This document shows positions 1 through 14,812 of a stretch of DNA of 64,000 nt, piece by piece. The notes below the pieces were generated by a model. That model worked only from the letters and a program-made list of their open reading frames with translations, did no database searches and was not told the DNA's origin. Each line of letters opens with the position of its first letter. The first letter of the stretch is position 1. Source of the stretch: Haematobia irritans (Eukaryota; Arthropoda; Insecta; Diptera; Muscidae). Both the position numbers and the translations under genes were made by a program. The DNA is taken from positions 62,434,241 through 62,498,240 of the forward strand of contig NC_134400.1 of assembly GCF_050003625.1 (NCBI RefSeq), in the 5' to 3' direction.

Positions 1-21
1 ATATATCTTTCGCCAGATATC

Positions 22-530
<509 letters not shown>

Positions 531-532
531 TA

Positions 533-3500
533 TTAAACTTACGTGTACGGTCATTGGACTTTATAACCATGCTTAGTTCATAAAATGTTTGGAACATGCA
601 TAAATAAGTAAGATTTTATTAAGCTGTGGAAAATTTCGATAAAATAATAAAGTTTAACTATTAGCAAATATTTTTTGCAATAAAAATAAGTTGAAATTAT
701 CGTTAGGTTAACTACGAATTCTTTTCCGTGTAGATTAGTGCATTTCTTGAGAGAATATCAAAATCAGTTTTAAAATTAAAAAAATACTTATTTAGTTAAT
801 TTGTACTTCGGAATAGTTACATTTGAACTTGACAAAATTTAAATAAATGACTAACACATAGGAAAATGTTGAACATACTATGAGTACGCGCTTCCTTGCA
901 GTCATACGAAATTCATTATTTACACTGTTTGGTTACAACTAACATGATCATGGATTCTCTCTTCTCTGAAGAAAACGATTTGAAACCATAATCTGCTGCA
1001 ATAGCAAACCCCATTTGGATATTTTTAATTTTGAACCCTTTGACTACTAATGTCCACTTAATAGACATTCGAGAACAACAACAAACTATATTTCCCCACT
1101 TAGTTTCGATTTATTTCTCGATTTTATTTTAAAGTAGAGGCTTTAATCTATATAAGCTATAAATATTTCCCATATTGGTGAACACTAAAATGCATTTTTA
1201 TAAACCTTCTTTAACAATAAAGAAAAACACGAACAATTGAGACTATTTTCTATTGCATGTTTCTGGTAAATGAACATTCATACAAGAACGAAGCCGACAT
1301 TTTTCCGGATTCTTTTTTTCCACAATTCGATAGATATAATAGACCAAATAGCACTTATTTTCATAAGGCCATTTGGTCACAACTCAAGAATGGAGTTCCC
1401 TGAACAAACTTATATAGCCCTTGAACTAATTGAGTTAGGTCCTCAAAATTATAATTTTGTTCTTCTACATGATGTAAGTACAAGCAAAAAATGAAGAAAA
1501 CTTTAAGTTTTTAAAATTAGGTTTATTACGGTAGTGAAAGGGTTAAACCATTGTGATTCATATCCTATATTGTTCCAATTTCTGGCATTTTTTATTTTCA
1601 GTTATAGATTCACGACAAAACTAAGGCATTCCAAATTGTAATCAATAGCAAGTTATCAAACTATGATTATTTGTAGAGCACGCAAGAGGTGCAAATGTTA
1701 TTGGGAGGTTATGGAGAGTTTCCACGATTTGAATAATGATCCCAACTCATGGACCCAAGGTAAATTTATTCAACCACCAATTATTAAAAACGAATTAGTG
1801 AGCGAAATCTTTCGCTTTCGGTAGAGATGATCCGTCCAACCGTCCCGCATACTTTTGATGGAAAAGGTAGCAACAGTCACAAATAACTATAAGCACACTA
1901 CTGCCCATAATCATAACTCCAAGACACCTAGATCTTCGGTCCTTTCGAAGATTTAACAAACACAAATCCATTTGTCCCAATATGGCTCATTAAAAACCAA
2001 TTTAAGTCTATTAAATAAATTTCCCCTCAATAAGATCTTGCGATCATCTATTTTGGCCTCCATGGATAGATGGAACAATAGATGAATGGTTGCAAGAGAA
2101 CCTTTAGTTTGAGTGATTGAAAGTCGAAGAGAAACGCCCTCGGTGTACTTTGTCCATATAAATGATATTCGGTTGATCCCATCGAATATGAAATAATGGA
2201 GGTGGTGGTAGTCAATGGTTAATTGCTTGCTTACCCGTATTAATTACAAGGCCTTAATTTTCAGTTTGAACAGGGCTGCATTTATTGCTGCTCTATTGGC
2301 CCAACATTTACATGACTATCGGTTGCAAGTGATAGTTAACATTAATAACTAATGGACTGGATGGAACCGACTTATCAATATTGGCAGCGTCTCACGTTTG
2401 TTTACATCGGTGGAGTGCATTGGGCCATGGTAACTCTATGAATATGCTGTATGGTAAATCATAGATTTGTCAGATATATGGGGGATGATTATGCTTGCAA
2501 TACCTGATATGACTTTCTTAATTGTGCGTTAGAAATTGTGAAGTGTAAAAGACTTAAGAGTGCGTCTAATTGCTTGGGAGTTATCCTTGTTGAATATTGT
2601 CGCACCAACACTGAACAATTTGTTATGGTTATTGGATTGTAATGACAATACACGTGGCTGGTATGCAAATTTGTATGGAGATGTCATCAATCCCATTATC
2701 AACGGTGTGGATTATGTAGAATGCTCTGAGAATTTTTTTTCGAGAAAGGCGGTGAGAAAATATTTATTTTCGTATTTACTTGTGGGAAATACTCAGAAGA
2801 TTGGACGATAATAAATTAATCAGTATTAAAAACCCTTTCGTAATATTCGAATTTTACAAGTCAAATATAAGGAGAAGATGTGTGCGCGTGATATGAAAAT
2901 GTCGTGAATCACGTCAGTTGTGAGCAAATTTTAAAACAAAACACGTGCGTGAAGAGAACTTTAATAAAATATGTCATGCATCAGTTTGAGCGAAAAACAG
3001 CGAGAAAAATTTCTTTGCAATCACGACAAAGTTCATGCTCACGATAGAGTTCACGTTCACGAAAAAAATCACGCTCATGCTCCCAGCAAAATTAATCTTC
3101 CGGATTTTATCATGTTCACGATTAAAATAGTGTCCATAGTGTGATGGTTCGCTTGTGAACCATATTTTCCTTTTGTATTTTTTATTTTTATTCAGTGTTT
3201 TTTTTTATTTATTTTGTTTTAATAAAATCTTTATTATATTTACAAACCGTTATAAATATATAAAAGAATAAGCATTATCACCCAGCGAAAACTAGGTAAC
3301 CACAACTCATTACAATTTGAATTACCAGAAGTAAAACTCTCATTACACATTGCATTACATTGCGATGAGTTATAATGACTAACTTATAATGACAATAGTA
3401 AATACTTCTCAGTAATTTGTGACGATTATTCCCAAAATGTAATGCAGTTGACCGATAATGACTTTATAAAATGGAATAAATTATGGCATAGTTAACTATA

Positions 3501-3837
3501 AATATCAGCATAATTGAGCATTTGAAATCAATATGTAATCTTACGGTAAATCGGAAGATTTTTCCAATTAGGTATATTATAAAGTAATTCACGACTTTAA
3601 CTCACTGGTTGTTTTAGTGAGTTTTCTAATTTAAACATAGAATTAATTGTCGTTTAATGCTGCAATTCTAGCGTATATGCATATCCAAATTTAAATCGAT
3701 CGTATGCGGCCAAAGATTTTTGTTCTTAAAATAGGAATGCGAGTTTTGCTTAGCATAGAAATTGCATGACGTTTTTTTTTATTGACTAAGAGTGGATAAA
3801 CTTGTTAATGTTATTGTTTTGTCCACACAATTTCGAC
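533..3837. other. AT-rich DNA, no recognisable gene
   Basis: No frame here matches a family I recognise. An 83-codon frame at 2560-2811 (+) and a 61-codon frame at 1795-1980 (-) show no motif. At 2870-3130 there is a cluster of TCACG and CGTGA words in both orientations, and at 3290-3480 repeated CATTAC/GTAAT words. A similar combination occurs in the palindrome arms near 15.0-15.3 kb, so 2.87-3.48 kb may be an old copy of the same repeat. Confidence 0.5.
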
Positions 3838-4192
3838 AATTATGAAAGACAATTGTGTTGGATTAAGATCAACTTGGGTTTAATAATTCTAAAAAAGTCT
3901 TCAAAATTAATGCAATTGTCTTTAAATTTGTTAACTTTTTGTATCTAGCAAACCTAAACAGCATAAAAAATAAGATATGTATTTAAATATTCTATTTGAA
4001 AGATGTTTTTACATGAAGTATAGCATAGTTTCTACTTGAAGTCGTGTCTCAATTTGGAAATGTACGTTATCGTTAAAACGTTTCTAAAGGTATGTGATAG
4101 CACACAGTATTAATGAAAATGTTCCTGAGTCATGAACAACAAAAAATGCCCAATTTTGGGAGATTTCCTACAAAAAACTGTTATCACCAGGA
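3838..4192 (+). repeat. Dispersed repeat family C, degenerate copy
   Basis: Shared landmarks are ATCAACTTGG followed by TTTAATAATT, a 'tgtctttaaat ... ctttttgt' block, 'tttctacttga' and a 'gatagcacac' block. They occur in the same order at 11225-11475 and 24475-24715, and in reverse at 59415-59735 and 63303-63605. No coding capacity is visible. Confidence 0.6.
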
Positions 4193-4267
4193 ATAAGTAT
4201 AGGTAAGCCTGTGCATTTCAGTAACCACTTTGTCATCGGGAGAGATGGTCCGAATTATAATTTTTTA

Positions 4268-4728
4268 CACTCAAAAAAAAAATTGAACTCTCTATTTCAC
4301 TAAAGCCAATTTAACTTTATTTTAGTTCAGGGAATTATTATGTTTAGAGAAAGTTTTCTTTAGTCTAATAATTTTTTGTGTACGTTAGTTAAGTTGACTA
4401 AACCCGAGGAAAAAAGTAGACTCCAATGAAGCATAAAGATGAACTAAATTCGTGTCTTCCACAAAATATTTCAGAATTTCTTTAAATTTATAAATTTTAC
4501 CAAAAATGTGTTCACTTTGAACTTCGTATGTCACTAAAGACATTCTTGCAATTTTGAACTCCAAGTTTTTCCTTCAAATTACAAAATTTTCTTTAACAAG
4601 TGGAAAAACTTAAATTTTCTTGAATTTGTCGAAAAATATTTACTTATTTTTATGACATCGGCGTGATGCCAACGTTTGTAATACTGTTTAGTTAAAATTG
4701 TTTACAAATATTCACTGTTTTTTCAGTG
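4268..4728 (+). mobile_element. MITE family B (TA-flanked)
   Basis: This 461-bp non-coding element starts CACTCAAAAAA and ends TTTTTTCAGTG, giving short inverted ends. TA lies on both sides (4266-4267 and 4729-4730), as expected of a TA-target (Tc1/mariner-type) non-autonomous element. The other copies are in the two palindrome arms (13623-14194 and 18415-18781). Confidence 0.7.
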
Positions 4729-4765
4729 TAGTGTTTAAATTTTGTACCACCTTCTTATTTTTTAT

Positions 4766-6190
4766 TATACCCTCCACCATAGAATGGTGACGGGGGTATA
4801 ATAAGTTTGCCATTCCGTTTGTAATACATCGAAATATCGATTTCCGACTATATAAGTATATATATTTTTGATCAGGGAGAAATTCTAAGACGATATAAGC
4901 ATGTCCGTCTGTCTGTCTGTTGTAATCACGCTACAGCCTTCAATAATGGCGCTATCCTCCTGAAATTTGGCACAGATTCGTCTTTTGTTTGCAGGCAACG
5001 AAGATGGGCTATATCGTTCCAAGTTTTGTTATAGTCCTCATATAAACCGACCTCCCGATTTGGGGTCTGGGGCTTATAAAAACTGTAGTTTTTATCCAAT
5101 TTGCCTGAAATTGGAAATCTTGAGGACCATCAAAATGTGTACCGAAAATGGTGCCTATCGGTTCATGTTTTGGTATAGCCCCCATATGGACCGATTTCCC
5201 GATTTTGCTTCTTGGGCGTCTAGAAAGTGTATTTTCTATCCGATTTGTCTGAAATTGGAAATCTAGAGGTATTCTAGGACTATAAAGAGGTGTGCCGAAA
5301 ATGGGGTGTATCGGTCCATGTTTTGATATAGCCCCCATATAGACCGATCTCCCGATTTTACTTCTTGGGCTTCTAGAATCCGTAGTTTTAATCCAATTTA
5401 CCTTAAATTTGAAATCTAGAGGTACTCTAGGACCCTAAAGACGTGTGCCGAAAATGGTGAGTACCGGTCCATGTTTTGATATAGCCACCATATAGACCGA
5501 TCTCCCGATTTTACTTCTTGGTCTTCTAGAATGCGTAATTTGTACCCAATTTGCCTGAAATTGGAAATCTAGAGGTATTCTAGGAAAAGAGATGTGCCCA
5601 AAATGGTGATTATCGGACCATGTTTCGACCGATCTCCAGATTTACCTCTTGGGCTTCTAGAATCCGTAGTTTTTATCCAATTTGCTTGAAATTGGAAATC
5701 TAGAGGTGTTCTAGGACCATAAAGAGGTGTGCCGAATATATTGAGTATCGGTACAGTTTTTGATATAGCCCCCTTATAAACCGGCCCTCCGATTTGGGGT
5801 CTAGATTCTAGAACTACAATTAAATGTGCTGAATACTGTTTGTATCCTTCCATGTTTTGGTATAGCCCCCATCACACCGAACCGGGAGTTCGGTGTAATG
5901 ATAATTTAACTCGTAGGGTTTCTAGAAATTGTAGTTTTTATCCGATTTACCACAAATTGAAAATATACTGGCATTTTAGACCCATAACAAAGTGTATATG
6001 ATTTAGTTTTAACGGTCCATATAAACCGATTTCACTTATTGAGGGTATAGAAGGCGCACTGCTCTGCTTGGGAAAAATCAGTCATCAAACCCCCCTGAAA
6101 TCTTAAAAGGAAACTATTATATTTGATTCATGGTGGTGGGTATTTAAGATTCGACCCGGCCGACCTTACTACTGTATATACTTGTTTTTG
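4766..6190 (+). mobile_element. DINE-like element D1
   Basis: The element begins with a hairpin-forming TATACCC...GGGTATA start (4766-4802), followed by a (TA)n tract near 4857 and a (GTCY)n tract (4902-4920). Its body is about five imperfect units of ~150 bp, each holding 'tatagcccccatat', 'gaccgatctcccgatt' and 'gaaattggaaatctagag'. It ends with a GGCCG hairpin and TGTATATACTTGTTTTT. There is no gene. A 109-codon minus-strand frame simply reads through two tandem units. Known family: the (TA)n plus (GTCY)n layout is that of dipteran mini-me/DINE-1 elements. The assignment to that group is my inference. Confidence 0.75.
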
Positions 6191-6842
6191 TTTATTTTTA
6201 GATCTGTTCTAAAATGGGCTTTCTAGGTCTCTCAATATGCAAATAAAAGACTTTATTTCATATTTACATCCGACGTCTCCTTGGTGATTTCCAACTTCTT
6301 CTGGGATGAATTTTTATTGAAATATTTAGTCTTTTTCATATTTTTGATTATTTTTAAAATGTAGAAAGCAACGGCATAGGAAAGCCACGAAATTAAAAAA
6401 TATTTAAAATAATTTCAAAACTAAATTAAAATATCACAGATGGTTTTTCTTATGGCTACGATCACAGAAGATTGACCGTAATAATTTTTTAGGTTTTCGA
6501 CAGTCGAAAACGTCATATACCTGTATAAAACGTAAAAAAACCTGGTAAGGCGTTCTCAGACATATGTCCAATTTTTCTCTAAAGGAAATTGTATTTATTT
6601 TTAGTAGAAACATACACGTGAAAAACGTCTGAATGTAAATCGTTTTCCAATTGTTGCATGTTACAAAAGGATTTTTTCACGATTGCATGCTCGTTACAGG
6701 TTTCAAATATAGTTGGCTCTGGCTGATATAAAATTTTTTCTTGCTCGTTTTTCTAAGGTAAATTTATTCGTACGTACAAAAATTTCAAAAAAAAATAAAC
6801 TGTACAAATTCTTCAATTTATATCAAAATCTTTGTATTTACT
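6191..6842. other. AT-rich spacer
   Basis: I see no gene, tandem repeat or terminal repeat in this stretch. Confidence 0.5.
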
Positions 6843-6844
6843 TA

Positions 6845-7395
6845 CCCAGCAAAAACATTTGGAATTTCTTGCAAAGGCACAACTTTTAAAGCACTTCCAG
6901 AAGATGTACTCCCAATGATGTTCTTTATTTTAACTAACTTTTCATTCAATTTTTTTAACATGCTTATTTCATATTTTTAATGGGTAATTTTAACGTCTTT
7001 TGTTTCAAATAGGCTAAAAACAGAGCATGAATCCATAAAATGGTACAAATCATTTAAATTTTGTCCAAAAAAAAGCTAAATCCAATCTGAAAAAATCGTG
7101 AATTTTTGAGAATATTTGAGGTCACACGTTTCAGACAAGTGTTAGAATCCATTAAAAGTTATAAAAAATTATAAAAATTATTTATTAGACCAAATATCAC
7201 AGAATTTTTTAATTTACATCCAAAACATTGACTTCGGATCACAACTAAAGAAGTGACTCAAATTCAGTGCACACCGGCTGTTGAAATGGAGGACTTCCGT
7301 CCTTTGACAAGCCCGCTTCTGCGTCAATTTTGCACCACTTCCCGATCCAAAAAGAAAATTTTCATTACTTTTTTGGCGATGCTTTTTTTGCTGGG
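6845..7395 (-). mobile_element. MITE family A, complete copy
   Basis: This 551-bp element is bounded by CCCAGCAAAAA (6845-6855) and its inverse TTTTTGCTGGG (7385-7395), with TA on both sides (6843-6844 and 7396-7397). The internal landmarks 'aaggcacaactttt', 'gcacttccag' and 'gatccaaaaagaaaattttca' recur in copies at 14.3, 18.0, 22.5 and 31.7 kb. The overlapping 112- and 69-codon frames are not conserved among copies, so I treat the element as non-coding. Confidence 0.85.
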
Positions 7396-7397
7396 TA

Positions 7398-8860
<1,463 letters not shown>

Positions 8861-9330
8861 GTTACCGAAGAAAATGTTTTTGATGGTTAATATATGTTTA
8901 ATCTTAATTAATAAAATAAATTTAATAAAATGACAACTGGTTTACACTATTTACATCAAGTTCTGGGAATAAGGTGCTTTCTTCATGAGGAAAATAAGCA
9001 AGTATAAATTAAACTCCATATATGAGTATATTCTATAGTATTCCAAGTGGAATTACAATTTCGATCCCTCTATAGTAACGCCCCTGGAATAAGGGGGATT
9101 GACTCCCTTTTTGTTGGTAACATTTAATTTTGATAAGAAATGTTTGGAGATACCAGAATGATTGTAAATAATTTGTGCCCCAAATTTCCGCCCATTGTGC
9201 ATCGGTACCTAGCAAAAACTCGCATTACCCAGGAATATTTTATGTAAACCTACTTAAAAAGTAATAACCACTTATTAATTGGCATCGCTCCGGATTACAT
9301 TTACATATGTCCTAGGAGGAATGTACTTCA

Positions 9331-9505
9331 TCTCTTATCACTGAGTGCTGCCCGATTCCATGTTAAGCCCTTGTCATTGAGCTTAACATGGAATCGGGCA
9401 GCACTCAGTGATAAGAGAGAAGTTCACCACTGTGGTATCACAATGGACTGAATAGTCTAAGTGAGCCTGATACATCGGGCTGCCACCTAACCTAACCTAA
9501 CCTAT
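9331..9505 (+). mobile_element. SINE-1 3' end, folded back on itself
   Basis: The plus-strand part (9371-9505) is a 5'-truncated copy of the tRNA-derived SINE that is complete at 33118-33462: 'ttgtcattgagcttaacatg' through 'cgggctgccacc' and then CCTAA repeats. It is preceded by its own reverse complement. Perfect 37-bp arms lie at 9331-9367 and 9382-9418 around a 14-bp loop. The structure fits twin priming or template switching during target-primed reverse transcription. Confidence 0.85.
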
Positions 9506-9512
9506 CCCACAC

Positions 9513-9674
9513 CCTCAAAAAATCGCTTCTGTAACATATACCCTACACACATATTTTGCTTCAAGCATATCTATTTTCAGGCACTTAAAAATATTGTGTT
9601 AAAAAATTAGAGTTCCAAACATAAAATTTTTACATCCAAACATATCAACAACAATCTTTTTCGTCCGTGTAGGT
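9513..9674 (-). mobile_element. Family J element (CATATGTTTG-rich), short copy
   Basis: It starts with CACCCTCAAAAAATCGC and 'tctgtaacatatac' and ends 'tctttttcgtccgtg'. The same two ends bound copies at 45.77-46.75 kb (opposite orientation) and 59.75-60.12 kb. It is a non-coding, internally deleted element. Confidence 0.7.
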
Positions 9675-10051
9675 GCTGAAAATTATGTGTATTTCATAAG
9701 AATTATGTATATTTCTTAAAAATGTAACTAAACATTTAAGACACAATTCTCTTTTAAATTTAAGTTCTGAATACTTGATGTAAAGAGACAAATTTGAGTT
9801 TTTTCTTTGTCTTCTGTTTTTTTACATTTCTTCATGGCTATCAGAAAGAAAGAAAGTAAAATATTAAATTCATTGACATTCTGTTTGGAGAAAGATTCCT
9901 TTAATCTGATAATTTTTTGCGTACTTCAGTTAAATGAACTAAAAAAACGGGGAAACGGAAAAATATACAATACAAATGAAGCGTAAGAATTTACTAAATT
10001 CGTACTTCTCACCAAATAGTTCATTATTTCTTTAGATTTGCAAAATGACAC

Positions 10052-10239
<188 letters not shown>

Positions 10240-10723
10240 TCTATAGAAAATTTCTACTATAGAAAATTTTGTCAAAATTTTATTTCTATAGAGAATTTTG
10301 TCAAAATTTTATTTCTATAGAAAAATGTTTCAACATTTTATTTCTATAGACAATTTTGTCAAAATTTTATTTCTATAGAAAATTTTGTCAAAATTTTATT
10401 TCTATAGAAAATTTTGTCAAAATTTTATTTCTATAGAAAATTTTGTCAAAATTGTATATCTATAGAAAATTTTGTCAAACTGAATTATATACGTATTTAA
10501 TCAGCCTTTTTTAGTTTAATATATACCACGTATGGACTAACTTACAATTTAGAAGACGTTGTTAGAAAGTTTTAATATACAGTGCCATCGGCAAGTGTTA
10601 CCGCAACCCAAGTAGTTCGATTGTGGATGATAGTATTTGGTAGAAGTTTCTACGCAATCCATGGTGGAGGGTACATAAGCTTCGGCCTGGCCGAACTTAC
10701 GGCCGTATATACTTGTTTTAATA
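10240..10723 (+). mobile_element. DINE-like 3' portion with 29-bp tandem repeat
   Basis: Eight or so copies of a 29-bp unit (core TTTCTATAGAAAATTTTGTC) span 10240-10480. The family's 3' module follows: 'actgaattatatacg', 'cgcaatccatggtggaggg', 'cggcctggccgaacttacgg' and the end CCGTATATACTTGTTTT. The 5' part is missing. The module is repeated at 23.57-23.96 and 46.84-47.37 kb, and in reverse at 43.13 and 57.70 kb. Confidence 0.75.
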
Positions 10724-11065
10724 TAATATGTGTGGATGCAAACATACATTTATTTAGAAATTGGCTATAAATAAACATGAGTTTAGAAAGAGAGACCGAG
10801 ATGGCTAAAATTCCAACATGAAGGAATATAATATATAAATAATATTCTAATAAATTATAAACATATTTTTTTATTTGCAATCCAACACAAGTATGTTTAT
10901 TTCATTTTGCTGCAAGTAAAAAATGGAAGTATCCAATTGGAGCCTTAAAAATATATATGCCTTAGGTGAAATATAATATGTTTGAACAATACACACAATA
11001 TATTGTTTGGTCAAATTCTGAAAATATATATGCTTGAAACAGAATGTGTTTGGGAGTATATGTTA
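10724..11065 (+). mobile_element. Family J fragment
   Basis: The words 'tggatgcaaacatac', 'tatatgccttaggtgaaata', 'caatatattgtttgg' and 'gggagtatatgttac' match the longer copy at 45.77-46.75 kb. No coding frame is visible. Confidence 0.6.
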
Positions 11066-11224
11066 CAAAACTAATGCAATGACGAGGGCATATTTAAGAA
11101 GTTGGTGCATGCCCAAATGAGACCAGATTACATGGAATTATAGTGTGTGCTCAGAGACGCTCTATTCGTTTAGGTAGCCTCAATATACACTCGTGACATC
11201 CGACATCTATGGAATACTTGTGGG

Positions 11225-11640
11225 CGTTTGTTTGATTGAAATCAACTTGGCTTTAATAATTTTGATAAATTTTTCAAAATAATGAAATCGTCTTTAAATG
11301 TTTTTGACTTTTTGTGTCTTGACTACAAAGCATGAAATACATTTTAAAGACGTTTTTTACTTAAAAAATTGCACAATTTCTACTTGAGTGGAGTCTGGAT
11401 TTGTAAATTAAATTGTCTTTAACAAGTTTTTAAAGAACTTTGGTAGCACATGAAGAAAAAAGCTGAAAAAAACTATTAAATTAAAATGCGTTTCCTATAA
11501 TCAAGTATGCTAAACTCACATTTAAAGAAGAATTATGTCTTAAATGTGTCCTTACATTAATTCGGAATCAAAAGCAAAAACATTAGTGTAAACGCAAAAA
11601 TCTTTGGAACCGGGCAAACTTCTTTTTCAATCCATGCAAT
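11225..11640 (+). repeat. Dispersed repeat family C
   Basis: This is one of the better copies of family C. It matches 24475-24860 (its duplicate) and, in reverse, 63303-63605 and 59415-59735. The 3' part carries 'ggaaccgggcaaac'. It is AT-rich and has no open frame of note. Confidence 0.65.
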
Positions 11641-11927
11641 GATTTTTCAATGTATGCAAACTAGAATATCATATTACGAAAAGCCTCGGAAAAGGTAAAT
11701 ACCTAAGTTTTTGAAAAGGTTCAGTTCGGGGTCAGCTTAGGCAACACGTTCAAATTACTTTGTTAGTTGATTTACGATCGAATTGAAGACCAAAGACTCA
11801 GAGTTAGTGTTGTCATCCAAAGTCTAAGAATAAGTTAAGTTAAGAATAAGTTAAGCCAAGAATAAGTTAAATTATCGCACAAACTCTGGAAATATTTGTT
11901 GGATTATATTTCCTATTTATACCCTTC

Positions 11928-12522
11928 ACCACTACTGTGGTACAGGGTATAATAAGTTTGTGCATTTGTATGTAACGCCAAGAAATAGTGGTTATAGACC
12001 CATCTTTTAGTATACCGATCGGCTTAGAATTAAATTCTGAGTCGATTTAGCGATGTCCGTCTGTCTGTCTGTCTGTATATGTAATTTTGTGCACAAAGTA
12101 CAGCTCGCAATTTAAGTCCCATCGTCCTCAAATTTGGCATAGGGCCGTTTCTTTGGACAGAGACAGCCGCTATTGGTTTTGGAAAAACTCGGTTCAGATT
12201 TAGATATAGCTGCCATATATATTTATCCCCGATTTGGTCATAGTTAGCGTGTTTATCAACCGATTTTCTTGAAATACCGTACATCCAAATATTTTATGAA
12301 TCTCGAAAATCTTGCAAAATATCAGCCAAATCGGTTCAGATTTAGATAAGGCTCCCATATATATCTTCCGTCCGATTTGCACTCATATGACCAGGGGGGC
12401 CAAAGTTATACACCCATTTACGTGAAATTTCGCATAGATAGCAGAATTATTATTCTAACTATACCTGTCAAATTTGGTCAAAATCGTTCAGATTATATAT
12501 AGCTCCCATATATACGTACACT
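11928..12522 (+). mobile_element. DINE-like element D3, 3'-truncated
   Basis: The start hairpin is TATACCCTTCACCAC / GTGGTACAGGGTATA, followed by (GTCY)n at 12053-12076 and tandem units with 'ggttcagatttagatatag'. It is cut at 12522. Its duplicate at 25148-26165 continues to a proper end. Confidence 0.8.
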
Positions 12523-13251
<729 letters not shown>

Positions 13252-13255
13252 ATAT

Positions 13256-13540
13256 AACACGGTATAAATATGCAGTAGTTTTAATTAAGTATAAGTTTTT
13301 TGACGATTTGTTTCATACACATGAATAGTTTTGTGAAGCCACTGCAACTTTACTGGCATCTCACCAAATTGCTCAAAATTTCAAGTTACGTACTTTGGTG
13401 TGCTTATTCCATTGGCCGGAAATACTCGGGTCTAAGAAATAACCTCTTAAAGGTCAATCAAAATTTAACTACAGACGGATGAACATCGCTAGATCTACTC
13501 GGAACTTTACCACGACCAGGACTATATATTCCCACTACAA
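13256..13540 (+). other. Outer end of left palindrome arm, unassigned
   Basis: No element or gene is recognised. A 60-codon frame (13300-13482) has no motif. Its mirror is 18922-19104. Confidence 0.4.
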
Positions 13541-14320
13541 AAAAGCGCGGCCAGAAAAGTTGTGAAAATGTTCTTTTTGGATGCGGAATTGGAACAAAAT
13601 TGCCACATACGCGATGAATTTACACTCAAAAAATGAACCCTCTATTTCACTAAAGCCAATTTAACTTTATTTTAATTCACAATTCTCACAAAATAGTTCA
13701 TTATTTCTTTGTAAATTTGTAATTTTTACTACAAATGCGCCCATCTTGAACTTCGTATGGTACTAAGTACATTTATGCAATTTTAAACTCCAGCTTTTTC
13801 CTTCAAACTAAAGGCGAATAAATTAATTATTTCTAAAAAAAAAATCTTAAATTTGTTGAAAAATATTTACTTATTTTTATTCTCACAAAATAGTTCATTA
13901 TTTCTTTGTAAATTTGTAATTTTTACTACAAATGCGCCCATCTTGAACTTCGTATGGTACTAAGTACATTTATGCAATTTTAAACTCCAGCTTTTTCCTT
14001 CAAACTAAAGGCGAATAAATTAATTATTTCTAAAAAAATCTTAAATTTGTTGAAAAATATTTACTTATTTTTGTGATATTGACGTGAAGTCAGCGTTTGT
14101 AATACTGTTTAGTTAAAATGTTCCAAAAATAATCTAAAACTTCTAAAACTAACCAAAATTTTTCTTCCTGGTGGGTTCACTGTTTTTTTCAGTGTAACAT
14201 CAACTTGTGATAGGACAGACCATTTCAACAACCGTTGCACTGAATTTGATCCGAATTCAGAGTTCTGTATGTGAATTAAAAAATTTTATGATATTTTGTC
14301 AAATAAATAATTTGTATAAT
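13541..14320 (+). mobile_element. MITE A copy interrupted by MITE B
   Basis: MITE A sequence (13541-13622, 'aaaaaagcgcggccagaaaa') resumes at 14197 ('acatcaacttgtgatagg'). Between them is a MITE B element (13623-14194) flanked by TA (13621-13622 and 14195-14196). In the complete MITE A the two parts are contiguous at 'gaatttaacatg', so the B insertion site can be read directly. Confidence 0.75.
13682..14072 (+). repeat. 197-bp tandem duplication inside MITE B
   Basis: The unit starting 'attctcacaaaatagttc' occurs at 13682 and again at 13879. The copies differ mainly in an A-run (10 versus 7). The mirror arm has a single unit, so the duplication arose after the palindrome formed, or one unit was lost from the other arm. 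Confidence 0.9.
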
Positions 14321-14812
14321 CCCAGCAAAAAAGCGTCGCCAAAAAAGTAGTGAAAATTTTCTTTTTGGATCCAGAAGTGGTGCAAAATTGGCGCAGAAGC
14401 GATGAATTTAACATGTGCTTGTCATAGGACGGATGCCCACCATTTCAATGGCCGTTGAACTGAATTTGCATCTCTTTTTAAGGTGTAGTCCGAATTCAAT
14501 GTTTTGGATGTGAATTATAAAATTGTGTGATATGTTGCCAAATAAATAATTTTTATAATTTTTTTATGATTTTTAATGCATTCTTACTTTTGTCTAAAAC
14601 GTTTCACCTCACATATTATATTTTTCGATAAAATTTAAATAATTTGTACCATTTTATTAATTCTTACTGTCTTTTTAATCTATTTGTAACAAAATAATTT
14701 AAAATTTCTTATTAAAAATATGAAAAAGCGAGTTTTAAAAAAATAGAATCAAAAGAACTTCCTGTGTAGTTAAAATAAAAAACATCTTTGGGAGAGCATT
14801 TCGTTTTTTACT
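14321..14812 (+). mobile_element. MITE family A, 3'-truncated copy
   Basis: It begins CCCAGCAAAAAAGCGTCGCC and contains 'tttttggatccagaagtggtg' type landmarks, fading at 'aacatctttgggagagc' before the closing terminal repeat. The mirror copy is at 17790-18280. Confidence 0.75.

Larger units (their letters stand above)
10440..12522 (+). repeat. Segmental direct repeat, copy 1
   Basis: This ~2.1-kb stretch is nearly identical to 23670-25910. It spans several unrelated elements (DINE-like 3' end, family J, family C and the next DINE-like start), so a segment was duplicated rather than one transposon. Copy 1 lacks a 153-bp unit present in copy 2. It ends abruptly at 12522, where a transposase fragment begins. 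Confidence 0.9.

Noticed and set aside
2560..2811. 83-codon frame as a gene
   Set aside because: No recognisable motif, isolated in AT-rich DNA, and surrounding frames give no consistent extension.
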